A DNA stretch of 39,320 nucleotides from Listeria_A hofi. Its GTDB lineage: Bacteria; Bacillota; Bacilli; Lactobacillales; Listeriaceae. Positions 8,025-15,519 of this stretch are shown one piece after another. A program made the position numbers and the translations under genes. Position 1 is the stretch's first letter. Every line of letters starts with the position of its first letter. The notes under the pieces are model-generated. The model saw nothing but the letters and a program-made list of their open reading frames with translations, ran no database searches and was not told the origin of the DNA. Location: positions 1 to 39,320 of the forward strand of contig NZ_CAUYTL010000030.1 in the NCBI RefSeq assembly GCF_963575615.1, read 5' to 3'.

Positions 8025-8564
8025 TCAATTAAAAACCCAATCACACAACTCTGCATACCTCTGAAAATACTTTGGAATTTCATCTTCCTTAAGCCCTTCA
8101 TACATATTCGCCACAATACTTTCGTTATACCATTTCTGAGCTTCATAGCCACGTTTAAAATAGCTCCAAACCCTTTCTCCTTCAGAACTAAGCGCATACT
8201 TAACAGACTGTAAATTGTCCAGCTTATCCGCGACAATAATCGCTTTTTGCTCCAATGTTCCCGTGCGTACTACCTCAATCGTATGGCTTTTTCGCGCCTC
8301 CCACGACTGCAATTTATCCTCGGTATGTGAAGCCACAAGTTCTGCAACTTCATCGCCAAAATCAGCTCGAATCTCATCCAGCGTTACTGGTGTATCTTCC
8401 ACCACATCATGCAAAAATCCCGCCGCAACAACTTCATCACGAAATCCCGCATCGCGCAACAAATGAGCCACATTCCGCGGATGTGAAAAATAGGGCTCTC
8501 CTGTTATTTTACGTCGCTGCATCCGATGTGCCTTTTCTGCAAAATCACACGCTCGCTGATACAT
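8025..8564 (-). CDS. HD-domain phosphohydrolase, RelA/SpoT hydrolase type
   Basis: This 179-aa protein consists of a single HD domain like the (p)ppGpp hydrolase half of RelA/SpoT and the small alarmone hydrolases. From the longer possible start (8573), metal ligands are His31 (YFSHP), His55-Asp56 (FLHDVVEDT) and Asp116 (VADKLDN), with the HDxxED motif that marks Mn-dependent hydrolase-active domains. There is no synthetase or regulatory domain. I choose the second ATG (8564) because AAAGGA lies 10 bases before it and only 1 base before the first. It may remove pyrophosphate from (p)ppGpp or another nucleotide. It stands alone, followed by hairpins and the repeat array. Confidence 0.82.
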   Translation of the reverse strand: MYQRACDFAEKAHRMQRRKITGEPYFSHPRNVAHLLRDAGFRDEVVAAGFLHDVVEDTPVTLDEIRADFGDEVAELVASHTEDKLQSWEARKSHTIEVVRTGTLEQKAIIVADKLDNLQSVKYALSSEGERVWSYFKRGYEAQKWYNESIVANMYEGLKEDEIPKYFQRYAELCDWVFN

Positions 8565-8664
8565 CTGATTCATTTCCTTTCTCTCGCAAATTTTATAAAA
8601 GGGACCTTGGAAATAACCAAAGCCCCATTTTGAGTGTTTTACTCTAAAAATACAACGTCTGTCG

Positions 8665-9366
8665 TCACGCGCTGTGATGAATTTGCCTATTCCCCAGCTC
8701 TTGTAACGGCCGATTCGTGTCCTCGATGATTTCTTGAAAGGCTGTAAAATCCTCCTCAGCTATACTTGTTGCATCTCTCAGAACAATCCATGTCACCCCT
8801 TCAAATGTCGGCGGCGTCGTAAGTGACCCTTGATACGTAAAGTAAGCCTTACTTTCTGGTAAAAATCCGCTGACATCTAGCAAAAGCTCTTTTTCAATAC
8901 CAAAATCAGCAAATACCTCAGGAAAAATTGATGCTAGCTCACCAAAATCACTACCTTCTAATTCCTGCTCCATCCAAATGCCCAAAACAAGTCGTTCACC
9001 TGCTTCATTCATATGCACTAAATGCCATTCCATTGCAAAATAATGCTCATTCAGCGTATGTTCACTTGGAATATGACCGTGAAAGGCAACCAGATTATAT
9101 CTCGTCCCATTGTAGATCAAGCCTTGTTCCTTACTCTCAGGAAAAAGATGTACTGAGTTCTCCACACGTCTTACTGTGTATTTCGTTTCCTTATAATCCA
9201 AGCCTAACGGCAAAGCCTCTTTTACTTCCATTACTTTTTCCATATGAATATCAATTGGTGACTGATTCTTTCCTGAATTAGCGATTTCGTACTCATCACA
9301 AATGTGTCCCCAAAAATTCGGTCCCTTTTCCCCTTTATAGGACCATTTCACAAGTGGCTCTGTCAT
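8665..9366 (-). CDS. Alpha-class carbonic anhydrase, apparently without signal peptide
   Basis: The 233-aa protein interconverts CO2 and bicarbonate using zinc. It shows NQSPIDI (34-40), the zinc ligands His96 and His98 (AFHGHIPSEH) and His115 (MEWHLVH), and the closing motif GSLTTPP with EGVTW. The usual Gln before the first ligand (QFHFH) is Ala, and the Cys that normally follows TTPP is Thr. Bacterial alpha-CAs are mostly exported, but this one starts MTEPLVKWSY with no signal sequence, so it is probably cytoplasmic. AAGAGGA precedes the ATG at good spacing. It has its own promoter. Confidence 0.9.
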   Translation of the reverse strand: MTEPLVKWSYKGEKGPNFWGHICDEYEIANSGKNQSPIDIHMEKVMEVKEALPLGLDYKETKYTVRRVENSVHLFPESKEQGLIYNGTRYNLVAFHGHIPSEHTLNEHYFAMEWHLVHMNEAGERLVLGIWMEQELEGSDFGELASIFPEVFADFGIEKELLLDVSGFLPESKAYFTYQGSLTTPPTFEGVTWIVLRDATSIAEEDFTAFQEIIEDTNRPLQELGNRQIHHSA

Positions 9367-9468
9367 GCATCATTCCTCTTTTCATAAAAAATTGCGCTCT
9401 ATTTTGCCATCCTTATTATGCGAATATTTCGTGAATAGTTCTTCAAGTTATTTTTTTGTGTTCTTTTT

Positions 9469-9497
9469 ATTATACTGAAAATCTATCAGATTGCCAG
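9469..9497 (-). promoter_or_regulatory. Promoter of the carbonic anhydrase gene
   Basis: On the minus strand CTGGCA (9492-9497), a 17-bp spacer and a perfect TATAAT (9469-9474), about 100 bp upstream of the ATG. Confidence 0.6.
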
Positions 9498-9570
9498 TAT
9501 GTTTTCTCGGAACTAGAAAATTATTTTTTACATAACAGGCAAATCCTTAGTCATTTAGCTGTTTTCCGCC

Positions 9571-9599
9571 TAAAAAAAGACTGCCAAAATCGGCAATCT
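9571..9599 (-). terminator. Terminator of the Eis-like gene
   Basis: On the minus strand AGATTGCC pairs with GGCAGTCT (one G-U) around a 6-nt loop, followed by seven T, just after the stop codon at 9610. Confidence 0.9.
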
Positions 9600-9609
9600 C
9601 CATAACTAC

Positions 9610-10824
9610 TTAAAAATAATCCGAAAAATACGGTGTCTCATTAGGAATCATTTTTTCCAACTGCTTCATAACAGCATCGCTCACCATTAATCGACCATTT
9701 CTACGCAAATATTTCGGGCGTTTATAGCCAAAAAACATCGTTGTTAAAGTCTGAATGTCAATCTCAACCGCTTCACCGCGAGCCTCTTTTGTGATTTCAA
9801 GTGACCCATTCTCATCCCAATGAAAAGCGAGGATGCCTTCATTCCAGTCCAACAAACTATCTGTCACCACAAAATGAAAATCAGCTTTCTGTTCTGCAAA
9901 TGGATATTTCTTAAAAAAGCCCTCTACATCAACAATCCGCGCCATGTAATACGGATGAATCGTCTCCGTAATATCGCTATCCTCCATCAGAAAAGCAATC
10001 GGCTCATTCGTATACATTTTCCCCTTCACATGTGTCACCATCGAAAAATGTGCACTAATGAAATTCCACAAGCCATGCCGCGCCTCTTGCGTCAAATAAA
10101 CCATTTCCTTCATATGAAAGATATCATCCGCAATCCAATAATACATAAATCCTTGAGGCTCATTCGCCTCATCATAATACACAGCCGCAATCATTTCTTC
10201 GCGTTCCCAGCGCCAGTACTCTTCCCAAGCCAACGAATCACGAATCATCGCTACATGCTGATTTTTCGCAAAACGATCGTACGTTCTCAGGACATCTTCA
10301 TGCTCAATATCAAGCCGTTCCACCATTCCCTTCACAGGAACATTCTCTGGAAGCTGCGTATCCTTTATCGAAAATGTCATCACATCCGAAATAATCTCCC
10401 AACCTTTACGACGGTAATACGGCACAGAATACGGATATAGATACGAAATCGTCTGTTCCCTTGCCCGCATCGCCTTCAAACTTTCACGCATCAAGCTATG
10501 CATCAAGCCAAAATTCGCATATTCAGGATATGTTCCAACGCCAGTCACACCGCCCATTTTATATATTTCACCAAAAATATTCACATGCATCGGGTAAACA
10601 GCCATCTGCGAAATCAATTTATCCCCATCAAACCAACCAATCACATCCGCTTTTCTCAGGACTGGGCGCTTAGCTTGCTCAATCTCATCCTCTGCCCAGC
10701 CAACCTCATGCAGCTCTTGATTCGTCACTTGAAACACGTAACGCAACAAATCATTGAATTGCCTCAGATGCTCCATTTTTAGCGTTTTCATCTCTAATCG
10801 ATCTTGGACATTTCGCTGTCCCAT
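9610..10824 (-). CDS. Eis-like GNAT acetyltransferase with SCP2-type C-terminal domain
   Basis: The 404-aa protein has the tripartite Eis layout: an N-terminal GNAT domain (GGVTGVGTYPEYANFGLMHSLM, about 91-112, is the acetyl-CoA-binding stretch), a second GNAT-like domain, and a C-terminal SCP2-like domain. The chain ends in Phe. In mycobacterial Eis the C-terminal Phe carboxylate is the catalytic base, so that feature appears kept. Eis proteins acetylate aminoglycosides and other amines at several positions; the physiological substrate in Firmicutes is not established. GAGAGGT lies nine bases before the ATG. The ABC-F gene lies 78 bp upstream in the same direction, so co-transcription is possible. 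Confidence 0.84.
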   Translation of the reverse strand: MGQRNVQDRLEMKTLKMEHLRQFNDLLRYVFQVTNQELHEVGWAEDEIEQAKRPVLRKADVIGWFDGDKLISQMAVYPMHVNIFGEIYKMGGVTGVGTYPEYANFGLMHSLMRESLKAMRAREQTISYLYPYSVPYYRRKGWEIISDVMTFSIKDTQLPENVPVKGMVERLDIEHEDVLRTYDRFAKNQHVAMIRDSLAWEEYWRWEREEMIAAVYYDEANEPQGFMYYWIADDIFHMKEMVYLTQEARHGLWNFISAHFSMVTHVKGKMYTNEPIAFLMEDSDITETIHPYYMARIVDVEGFFKKYPFAEQKADFHFVVTDSLLDWNEGILAFHWDENGSLEITKEARGEAVEIDIQTLTTMFFGYKRPKYLRRNGRLMVSDAVMKQLEKMIPNETPYFSDYF

Positions 10825-10902
10825 ATTTTCTACCTCTCTCCTAAAAACTTGGCCAAGCCACCTCTCTATTGTACATTGAAATCATATCCTTGCGCAATTC
10901 CT

Positions 10903-12468
10903 TTACTTGCGTTTAGCCACAACTTCTTGGTAACGTTTCTCTAGCACTTCCTTTTGCGCGGCAGTCAACCTTGGTTCCATTAATTTCGCCGCAATCGCTG
11001 ACATCTCCATTTCAAGCAACAACTTGTCCTCCTCGACCCGCGATTCCACTGTTTTTTTCGCATCTTCCCAGTCCGAATAAGTTCCCTCAAACAGTCGCAA
11101 CTGTGCATCTTCCAAAACTAACAATGATGTTGCAACCTTCCTTACAAAAGTTCGGTCATGCGATACAAACAAAACTGTCCCAGAATAGCCACTAATCAAC
11201 GTTTCCAGCGCCTTCATCGCATGTATGTCCAAATAATTCGTCGGCTCATCCAAAATCAGCACATTCGCATCACTCAGCAAAATCATTGCTAATGCCAACT
11301 TCACGCGCTCCCCACCAGATAACACCGTTGTGTTCTTTGCCAAATCAGTCGCCACGAATTGCAAACTACCAAGACAATCCCGATTCATCTGGTCATCGTG
11401 AATACTAACTGCTTGGATATTCTCCCATAATGTCTTTGTCACATCCAGTTGCTTTAATTGCTGATCAAAATAGGCAATTTTCACGTTATCGCCGCGTTTA
11501 ACCGCCTCATTCGCACCTATAATTTGACGCAAAAAGGTTGTTTTCCCGCTCGCATTTTTCCCAATGATTGCGACTTTCTTGCCACTTTTCAAACTAAACC
11601 TAGCATTCGAAAAGAGTACACGTTCTCCAATTATTGCACTTAAATCATTAACACGAAGTACCGTATTTCCTTGCTTAATCTGATTCTGTTCAGGAAGCGT
11701 AATCTTAATCGCCTTTTGCTGAAAAGGTTTGTCGACTTTCTCCAACCGATCAATCCTTTGCTCTATAGCCTTGATTGTTTTATGCTGCTTCTTTTCTTGC
11801 ACACCTTTTCCAGGTTTTGCAGCCCGAATTTGCCTGGACGAAAAGCGCTTATTTGGTTTCCGAAGTCCTTGCGCTGTCTTCTCATGATATTGTTGTGAAT
11901 CTTCCAATTGCCGCTTCTTAGCCTGGTACTGCTCATACCCCGCCTCTTCCTTGTCACGTTCTGCCTGTTTTGCCACCTCATAAGCACTATAGTTACCCGG
12001 ATAAACCGTTATGCGCGACTGATCCAGTTCCCAAATCGTCGTACAGATCGCATCCAAAAACGTCCGATCATGCGAAATAACAAATAACGTACCTGCATAA
12101 CGCTTCCACTGGCGCTCCAAATGTTTCACGCTATCAACATCCAAATTAGATGTCGGTTCATCCGCAAAAAGCAAATTCGGTTGTTCCGCCAAAACCCGTT
12201 GCACAGCTTTCCTCGTTTTTTCACCACCAGAAAGTTTCGCATCCTCTGGCAAAATTTGCGGCAAATAACCTGCCGTTCCGTTTCGTGTCACAACTCCTTG
12301 GTCTGGCATCGTGATACCTGCCATAATCTCAAGTAAAGTCGTTTTGCCAAGGCCATTCCGACCAACAATACCAACCCGCTCGCCTCGATTTGCTATCAGA
12401 TGTGGAATTTCAAATAAAACCCGATCCGCAATCTCTTTTTTTATATCGTTTATCTCTATTGCTAACAT
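10903..12468 (-). CDS. ABC-F ribosome-protection protein, Vga/VgaL (Lmo0919)-like
   Basis: The 521-aa soluble protein has two ABC domains and no membrane segments. Domain 1: Walker A GRNGLGKT (36-43), LSGGE (79-83), FADEPTSNLD. Domain 2: GKNASGKT, LSGGERVKLAL and LILDEPTNYLD, with a basic linker (about 165-270) between them. The first domain is strongly shortened between the Q-loop (YLPQILPED) and the signature, as in Vga(A); the stretch VISHDRTFLDAICTTIWELD is also very close to Vga(A). Such proteins bind the ribosomal E site and displace lincosamides, streptogramin A and pleuromutilins. It is probably chromosomal and intrinsic, as Lmo0919 is. A leader with short ORFs and an SD-covering hairpin precedes it. 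Confidence 0.85.
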   Translation of the reverse strand: MLAIEINDIKKEIADRVLFEIPHLIANRGERVGIVGRNGLGKTTLLEIMAGITMPDQGVVTRNGTAGYLPQILPEDAKLSGGEKTRKAVQRVLAEQPNLLFADEPTSNLDVDSVKHLERQWKRYAGTLFVISHDRTFLDAICTTIWELDQSRITVYPGNYSAYEVAKQAERDKEEAGYEQYQAKKRQLEDSQQYHEKTAQGLRKPNKRFSSRQIRAAKPGKGVQEKKQHKTIKAIEQRIDRLEKVDKPFQQKAIKITLPEQNQIKQGNTVLRVNDLSAIIGERVLFSNARFSLKSGKKVAIIGKNASGKTTFLRQIIGANEAVKRGDNVKIAYFDQQLKQLDVTKTLWENIQAVSIHDDQMNRDCLGSLQFVATDLAKNTTVLSGGERVKLALAMILLSDANVLILDEPTNYLDIHAMKALETLISGYSGTVLFVSHDRTFVRKVATSLLVLEDAQLRLFEGTYSDWEDAKKTVESRVEEDKLLLEMEMSAIAAKLMEPRLTAAQKEVLEKRYQEVVAKRK

Positions 12469-12590
12469 AAAAAAACCTCCTATTTCTAGAATAGGAAGTC
12501 AGAAAACAAGCCTGCCAGCATTCAGCCAACACACAACCTGTCTTTATTCGCTCTGCATCATTTTGAGCACAGCAATCCCATCCTAGAAAA
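12469..12590 (-). promoter_or_regulatory. Candidate attenuating leader of the ABC-F gene
   Basis: Minus strand. Just before the start codon, CCTATT-CTAGA-AATAGG forms a 6-bp hairpin (12478-12494) that buries part of the AGGAGG Shine-Dalgarno. About 90-110 nt upstream are two tiny overlapping ORFs, MGLLCSK (12581-12558) and MMQSE (starting 12561), joined by an ATGA overlap, though neither has a clear SD. An upstream segment TTTCTAGGATGGGA can pair, with G-U wobbles, with TTCCTATTCTAGAAA and would compete with the SD hairpin. This layout resembles ribosome-sensing control known for Listeria lmo0919. Confidence 0.5.
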
Positions 12591-12744
12591 TTTCGTTCCG
12601 CAAATAAACCGACCTCAAGTCCAATCTATTACACGCTTATTCGAATTCTCTTAAAAAATAGGATTACATTTTCATCGGCTCAAAAGACACCCCTTTACAT
12701 TTGTTGGCTCCATCATAACGCATTTTTTTCTACCCGTCAACCTT

Positions 12745-12867
12745 TCAACGAGCCGAGAAACATCGATCTTCGTCGTTAAAGTCTGCGCTCCGGTGCTCAC
12801 ATACCCAAGCATGCTCCGCTCCAGTGCTCGACTTTGCCTAGAATATCAACGTTTCTCGGCTCGTTGA
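12745..12867. repeat. 17-bp perfect inverted repeat enclosing 89 nt
   Basis: TCAACGAGCCGAGAAAC (12745-12761) is exactly complementary to 12851-12867. Inside, AAAGTC (12778-12783) pairs with GACTTT (12830-12835), and the near-identical 12-mers GCTCCGGTGCTC and GCTCCAGTGCTC lie at 12787 and 12818. No T-run follows on either strand, so it is not a normal terminator. It sits between the transporter stop and the ABC-F leader. The rest of 12591-12907 shows nothing else recognisable. Confidence 0.85.
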
Positions 12868-12907
12868 GTTTGGCGTTGCTTTCATGATGACTAGAAAATG
12901 CAACTGA

Positions 12908-13723
12908 TCATTCTTCTACTGGAATTTTGGCTTCGAATTCCTTTTCTTTCGGTGCGGTTTTCTTTTTGTAAGCTAAGTAGTAGAATAGCGATACAAACAC
13001 CGCGCCGCCGACCACATTACCTAAATATACTGGAATGATATTATTGATAAACTGGCTCCAAGAATAGCTTCCGGCGAAAATTGCTGCTGGAATGATGAAC
13101 ATGTTAGCGACAACGTGCTGGAAACCAATGGCAACGAACGCCATAACCGGAAACCAGATTCCGATAATTTTGCCTGTGAAATCTTTCGCTGCGTAGCAAA
13201 GCCATACTGCGATACTAACAAACCAATTACAGCCAATTCCTGACACAAAAGCAACCCAGAATGGATCTTTAATCTTCGCGCCAGCAGTAGCAACAGTTTT
13301 TGCAAGAAAATCGCCTTCTGTAAGTCCAACAAAATGCCCAAAGAAAAAGGCAACTGCAATCGCTCCAACAAAATTCATCACTGTAACAATTGCCCAATTT
13401 CGTAGTAACTGCTTCATTGAAATTTTGCGATCGAACCATGCAAGTGCAACAACCATCATATTCCCTGTAATCAATTCGCCGCCGCCTAGCAAAATACAAA
13501 CAAGCCCCACTGGAAACAGGCCCGCTCCAATAAACGTAGCGAAACTTCCCCATTCATGTGGCATCGTCCCAACTGCGCGAATATAAAGCAAAAAACCAAG
13601 CGAAATAAAAGCACCACCTAAAAAACCTAAAATAATAAGTGCTGAAGTGGAAGAACTTGCCTTTGCTACTCCTTTTTTAATCGTTTCATCTACTGTCTCT
13701 TGTGGTGTGAAATATGCAGCCAC
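12908..13723 (-). CDS. Formate/nitrite transporter (FNT family)
   Basis: The 271-aa integral membrane protein has six hydrophobic helices of the FocA/NirC channel fold and the family motif GGGELITGNMM near 80-90. The start chosen is GTG at 13723 (VAAYFTPQET), six bases after AAAGAGGGG. A longer frame to 13783 would add 20 polar residues and place this ribosome site inside the gene. FNT proteins move formate, nitrite or related small anions across the membrane; which one cannot be read here. Its promoter region carries a cre-like palindrome, consistent with fermentation or carbon control. Confidence 0.9.
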   Translation of the reverse strand: MAAYFTPQETVDETIKKGVAKASSSTSALIILGFLGGAFISLGFLLYIRAVGTMPHEWGSFATFIGAGLFPVGLVCILLGGGELITGNMMVVALAWFDRKISMKQLLRNWAIVTVMNFVGAIAVAFFFGHFVGLTEGDFLAKTVATAGAKIKDPFWVAFVSGIGCNWFVSIAVWLCYAAKDFTGKIIGIWFPVMAFVAIGFQHVVANMFIIPAAIFAGSYSWSQFINNIIPVYLGNVVGGAVFVSLFYYLAYKKKTAPKEKEFEAKIPVEE

Positions 13724-13862
13724 AAAAATCCCCTCTTTCCTGCTCATATCTGTTCTATTTATATTTGATCTTGGACTCGCCACACCTAGAATATGTTCGG
13801 TATGTCACAATAATACACCGAAAAGAGCCTTACATTCCTTGATTTGTGGTAAACCAAGTATT

Positions 13863-13904
13863 TGTAACCGGTTACTTTTATATTATGTAAAACCAAATAA
13901 ACAA
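13863..13904 (-). promoter_or_regulatory. FNT promoter with cre-like palindrome at the start site
   Basis: Minus strand: TTGTTT (13899-13904), 16-bp spacer, TATAAA (13877-13882). Directly downstream lies AGTAACCGGTTACA (13863-13876), containing the perfect 12-bp palindrome GTAACCGGTTAC. It fits TGWAANCGNTNWCA with one mismatch. CcpA is the likeliest binder; another LacI-family repressor is possible. Confidence 0.5.
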
Positions 13905-13931
13905 CTTCCTAAAAAGCTGTCTATTTGGTTT
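13890..13931. terminator. Hairpin after the GyrI-like gene
   Basis: AAACCAAATA (13890-13899) pairs perfectly with TATTTGGTTT (13922-13931), extended by ACA/TGT inside. It lies 6 nt after the stop of the GyrI-like gene, with a short T-run on the minus strand, and overlaps the -35 of the FNT promoter. Confidence 0.65.
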
Positions 13932-13937
13932 CGGATA

Positions 13938-14447
13938 TTAGCCCAAGTGCTTCACAATTGGAATCATGATGTGAAACCCTTGTTGATTTCTTGGTAAATC
14001 GATTTCGCTATCATACACTTCAATTTTGAACGGTAATTCATCAAAAACAGGATATTCTACTGTAATATATGGTCGATAATCGCGAGCTGCGATGCGTTCT
14101 GCGACTTCTTTATACGTTTCATTAATATCTGTACCCGCAACATGATCACACACAAAGTACGTATGTGCTGGAATTTCGATCCACTCCATATCATCTGGTA
14201 CATTCTCTGGCTTCCAGTTGGCCTTCACAGCCGAATAATACGTGAAGCCGTCTTCTAAATTGTGCACGGACATTCCAAGCAACGTCTTATCGTGCTTTAG
14301 ACTTTCTTGAGACTCTGCCCAGCTTTGTATTCTCTTGATTGTTTTGTGCACCTCACCATGAAACGCTTCCTCGAAAGTGCCTTTCCAAACAAAAGCAAGC
14401 GCAGTAAATCCTTCATGTTCTTCAAAACGTGCAGCTGATAATGCCAT
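13938..14447 (-). CDS. GyrI-like / AraC effector-binding domain protein
   Basis: A 169-aa protein consisting of a single GyrI-like small-molecule-binding domain, with no DNA-binding part. Recognisable features are the tandem-repeat style strands FTALAFVWKGTF, YYSAVKANW, EWIEIPAHTYFVCDHVAG and the closing PFKIEVYDSEIDLP. Such stand-alone proteins bind hydrophobic or cationic small molecules; gyrase inhibition has been shown only for some. The start is ATG 14447, six bases after AAGGAGTTG; an upstream TTG would lie inside that ribosome site. Confidence 0.8.
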   Translation of the reverse strand: MALSAARFEEHEGFTALAFVWKGTFEEAFHGEVHKTIKRIQSWAESQESLKHDKTLLGMSVHNLEDGFTYYSAVKANWKPENVPDDMEWIEIPAHTYFVCDHVAGTDINETYKEVAERIAARDYRPYITVEYPVFDELPFKIEVYDSEIDLPRNQQGFHIMIPIVKHLG

Positions 14448-14495
14448 TTTAATCAACTCCTTCGCGGGATTTCATTGCTTCTTCTAATCACGTAA

Positions 14496-14504
14496 ATCAT
14501 ACCA
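14496..14504 (-). promoter_or_regulatory. Extended -10 promoter of the GyrI-like gene
   Basis: On the minus strand TGGTATGAT gives a TG-extended -10 element about 50 bp before the ATG. No good -35 was seen. Confidence 0.4.
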
Positions 14505-14556
14505 CAAAACGTAAAAATAATCCCATAATAAGTATGAATAAAATGACAATTTAGCT

Positions 14557-15207
14557 TTACCAAGAAATTGGTGTTTCCCCGACCGCCTCTAAATAAGCAT
14601 TAACTTGACTATACGGTTTACTTCCGAAGAATCCATTGTAAGCCGATAATGGGCTCGGGTGTACCGCTGTAATCACTTTATGATTTGGATTTGTAATGAG
14701 CACCTGCTTCTTTTTCGCATCTGCGCCCCAAAGTACGAAAACTACTTGCTCCTCTTTTTCATTGAGTCGTTGGATAATTGTATCGGTGAACGTTTCCCAT
14801 CCCTTTTTGCGATGTGATGCAGCTTTTCCGGCTTGTACCGTCAACACTGTGTTTAGCAACAAAATACCTTGCTCCGCCCAATCCGTTAAGTTAATATCGG
14901 TTCGCGCAATCCCCATGTCCGCTTCTAGCTCCTTGAACATATTACGAACAGAAGGCGGAAATTTTGCCTCACTGGAAACCACCGAAAAACTCAAACCATG
15001 CGCTTGGTTTGGACCATGATAGGGATCCTGTCCTAGGATAACCACTTTTGTATCTGCATAACTCGTTAAATCTAAGGAACGATAAATCTCCTCACGAGGT
15101 GGATAAATCGTTGTCGTTGCATATTCTTCCTCGATAAAAAGCTGTAAATTTTTGAAATACGCCTTTTCTTGTTCCTCTTTTAAAAGTTCTTGCCAATCGT
15201 TTTGCAT
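14557..15207 (-). CDS. ung: Uracil-DNA glycosylase, family 1
   Basis: The 216-aa enzyme removes uracil from DNA to start base-excision repair. The water-activating motif GQDPYHGPNQAHGLSF is near 60-75, and the minor-groove/catalytic His motif HPSPLSAY is near 184-191. The N-terminal WQELLKEEQEKAYF is typical of Ung. I start at ATG 15207 (MQNDWQELL), with only a weak GGGGCG site ahead; a start at 15240 would add 11 residues. It is a single gene with a long hairpin in its upstream region. Confidence 0.94.
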   Translation of the reverse strand: MQNDWQELLKEEQEKAYFKNLQLFIEEEYATTTIYPPREEIYRSLDLTSYADTKVVILGQDPYHGPNQAHGLSFSVVSSEAKFPPSVRNMFKELEADMGIARTDINLTDWAEQGILLLNTVLTVQAGKAASHRKKGWETFTDTIIQRLNEKEEQVVFVLWGADAKKKQVLITNPNHKVITAVHPSPLSAYNGFFGSKPYSQVNAYLEAVGETPISW

Positions 15208-15255
15208 AAATGCGCCCCATTTCTTTATGTATATCCACATCAGCCAATGTACGTG

Positions 15256-15312
15256 CTTGGTTATGTAATGTTTTTCTACTTGATAGATTTGGTAAGAAAC
15301 ATAATAACCAAG
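15256..15312. repeat. Long imperfect hairpin upstream of ung
   Basis: CTTGGTTAT (15256-15264) pairs perfectly with ATAACCAAG (15304-15312), extended inwards by ATGTTT..CT with AGAAACAT, about 17 pairs in all. It would be in the ung 5' leader or act as a terminator for minus-strand readthrough. No function can be assigned. Confidence 0.6.
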
Positions 15313-15377
15313 TAAGCAGACCTCTCTCTATGTTTAGTATAGCTTGTTTCACGACAAGAATCTAGATTCCCTAATAA

Positions 15378-15406
15378 TTGACAGAAAAATTGTAAACAAT
15401 TATACC
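15378..15406 (+). promoter_or_regulatory. Promoter of the SGNH hydrolase gene with spacer palindrome
   Basis: TTGACA (15378-15383), 17-bp spacer and TATACC (15401-15406). The spacer holds AATTGTAAACAATT (15388-15401), two 6-bp inverted arms around AA, a candidate operator. It lies 114 bp before the start codon. It does not match the PrfA box. Confidence 0.55.
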
Positions 15407-15519
15407 TTTATGCCTATTAGTAGTTCAATATTGCTAAAAAACTTATTTCATGGTAAATTAAAATAGTTTTAAAAGCTGTTTAGGCAATTAAGACAAACTA
15501 ACTTTAAGGAGAGATTCAG

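Noticed and set aside
15388..15401. PrfA box in the SGNH hydrolase promoter
   Set aside because: The palindrome AATTGTAAACAATT does not fit the PrfA consensus and is placed between -35 and -10 rather than at -41.
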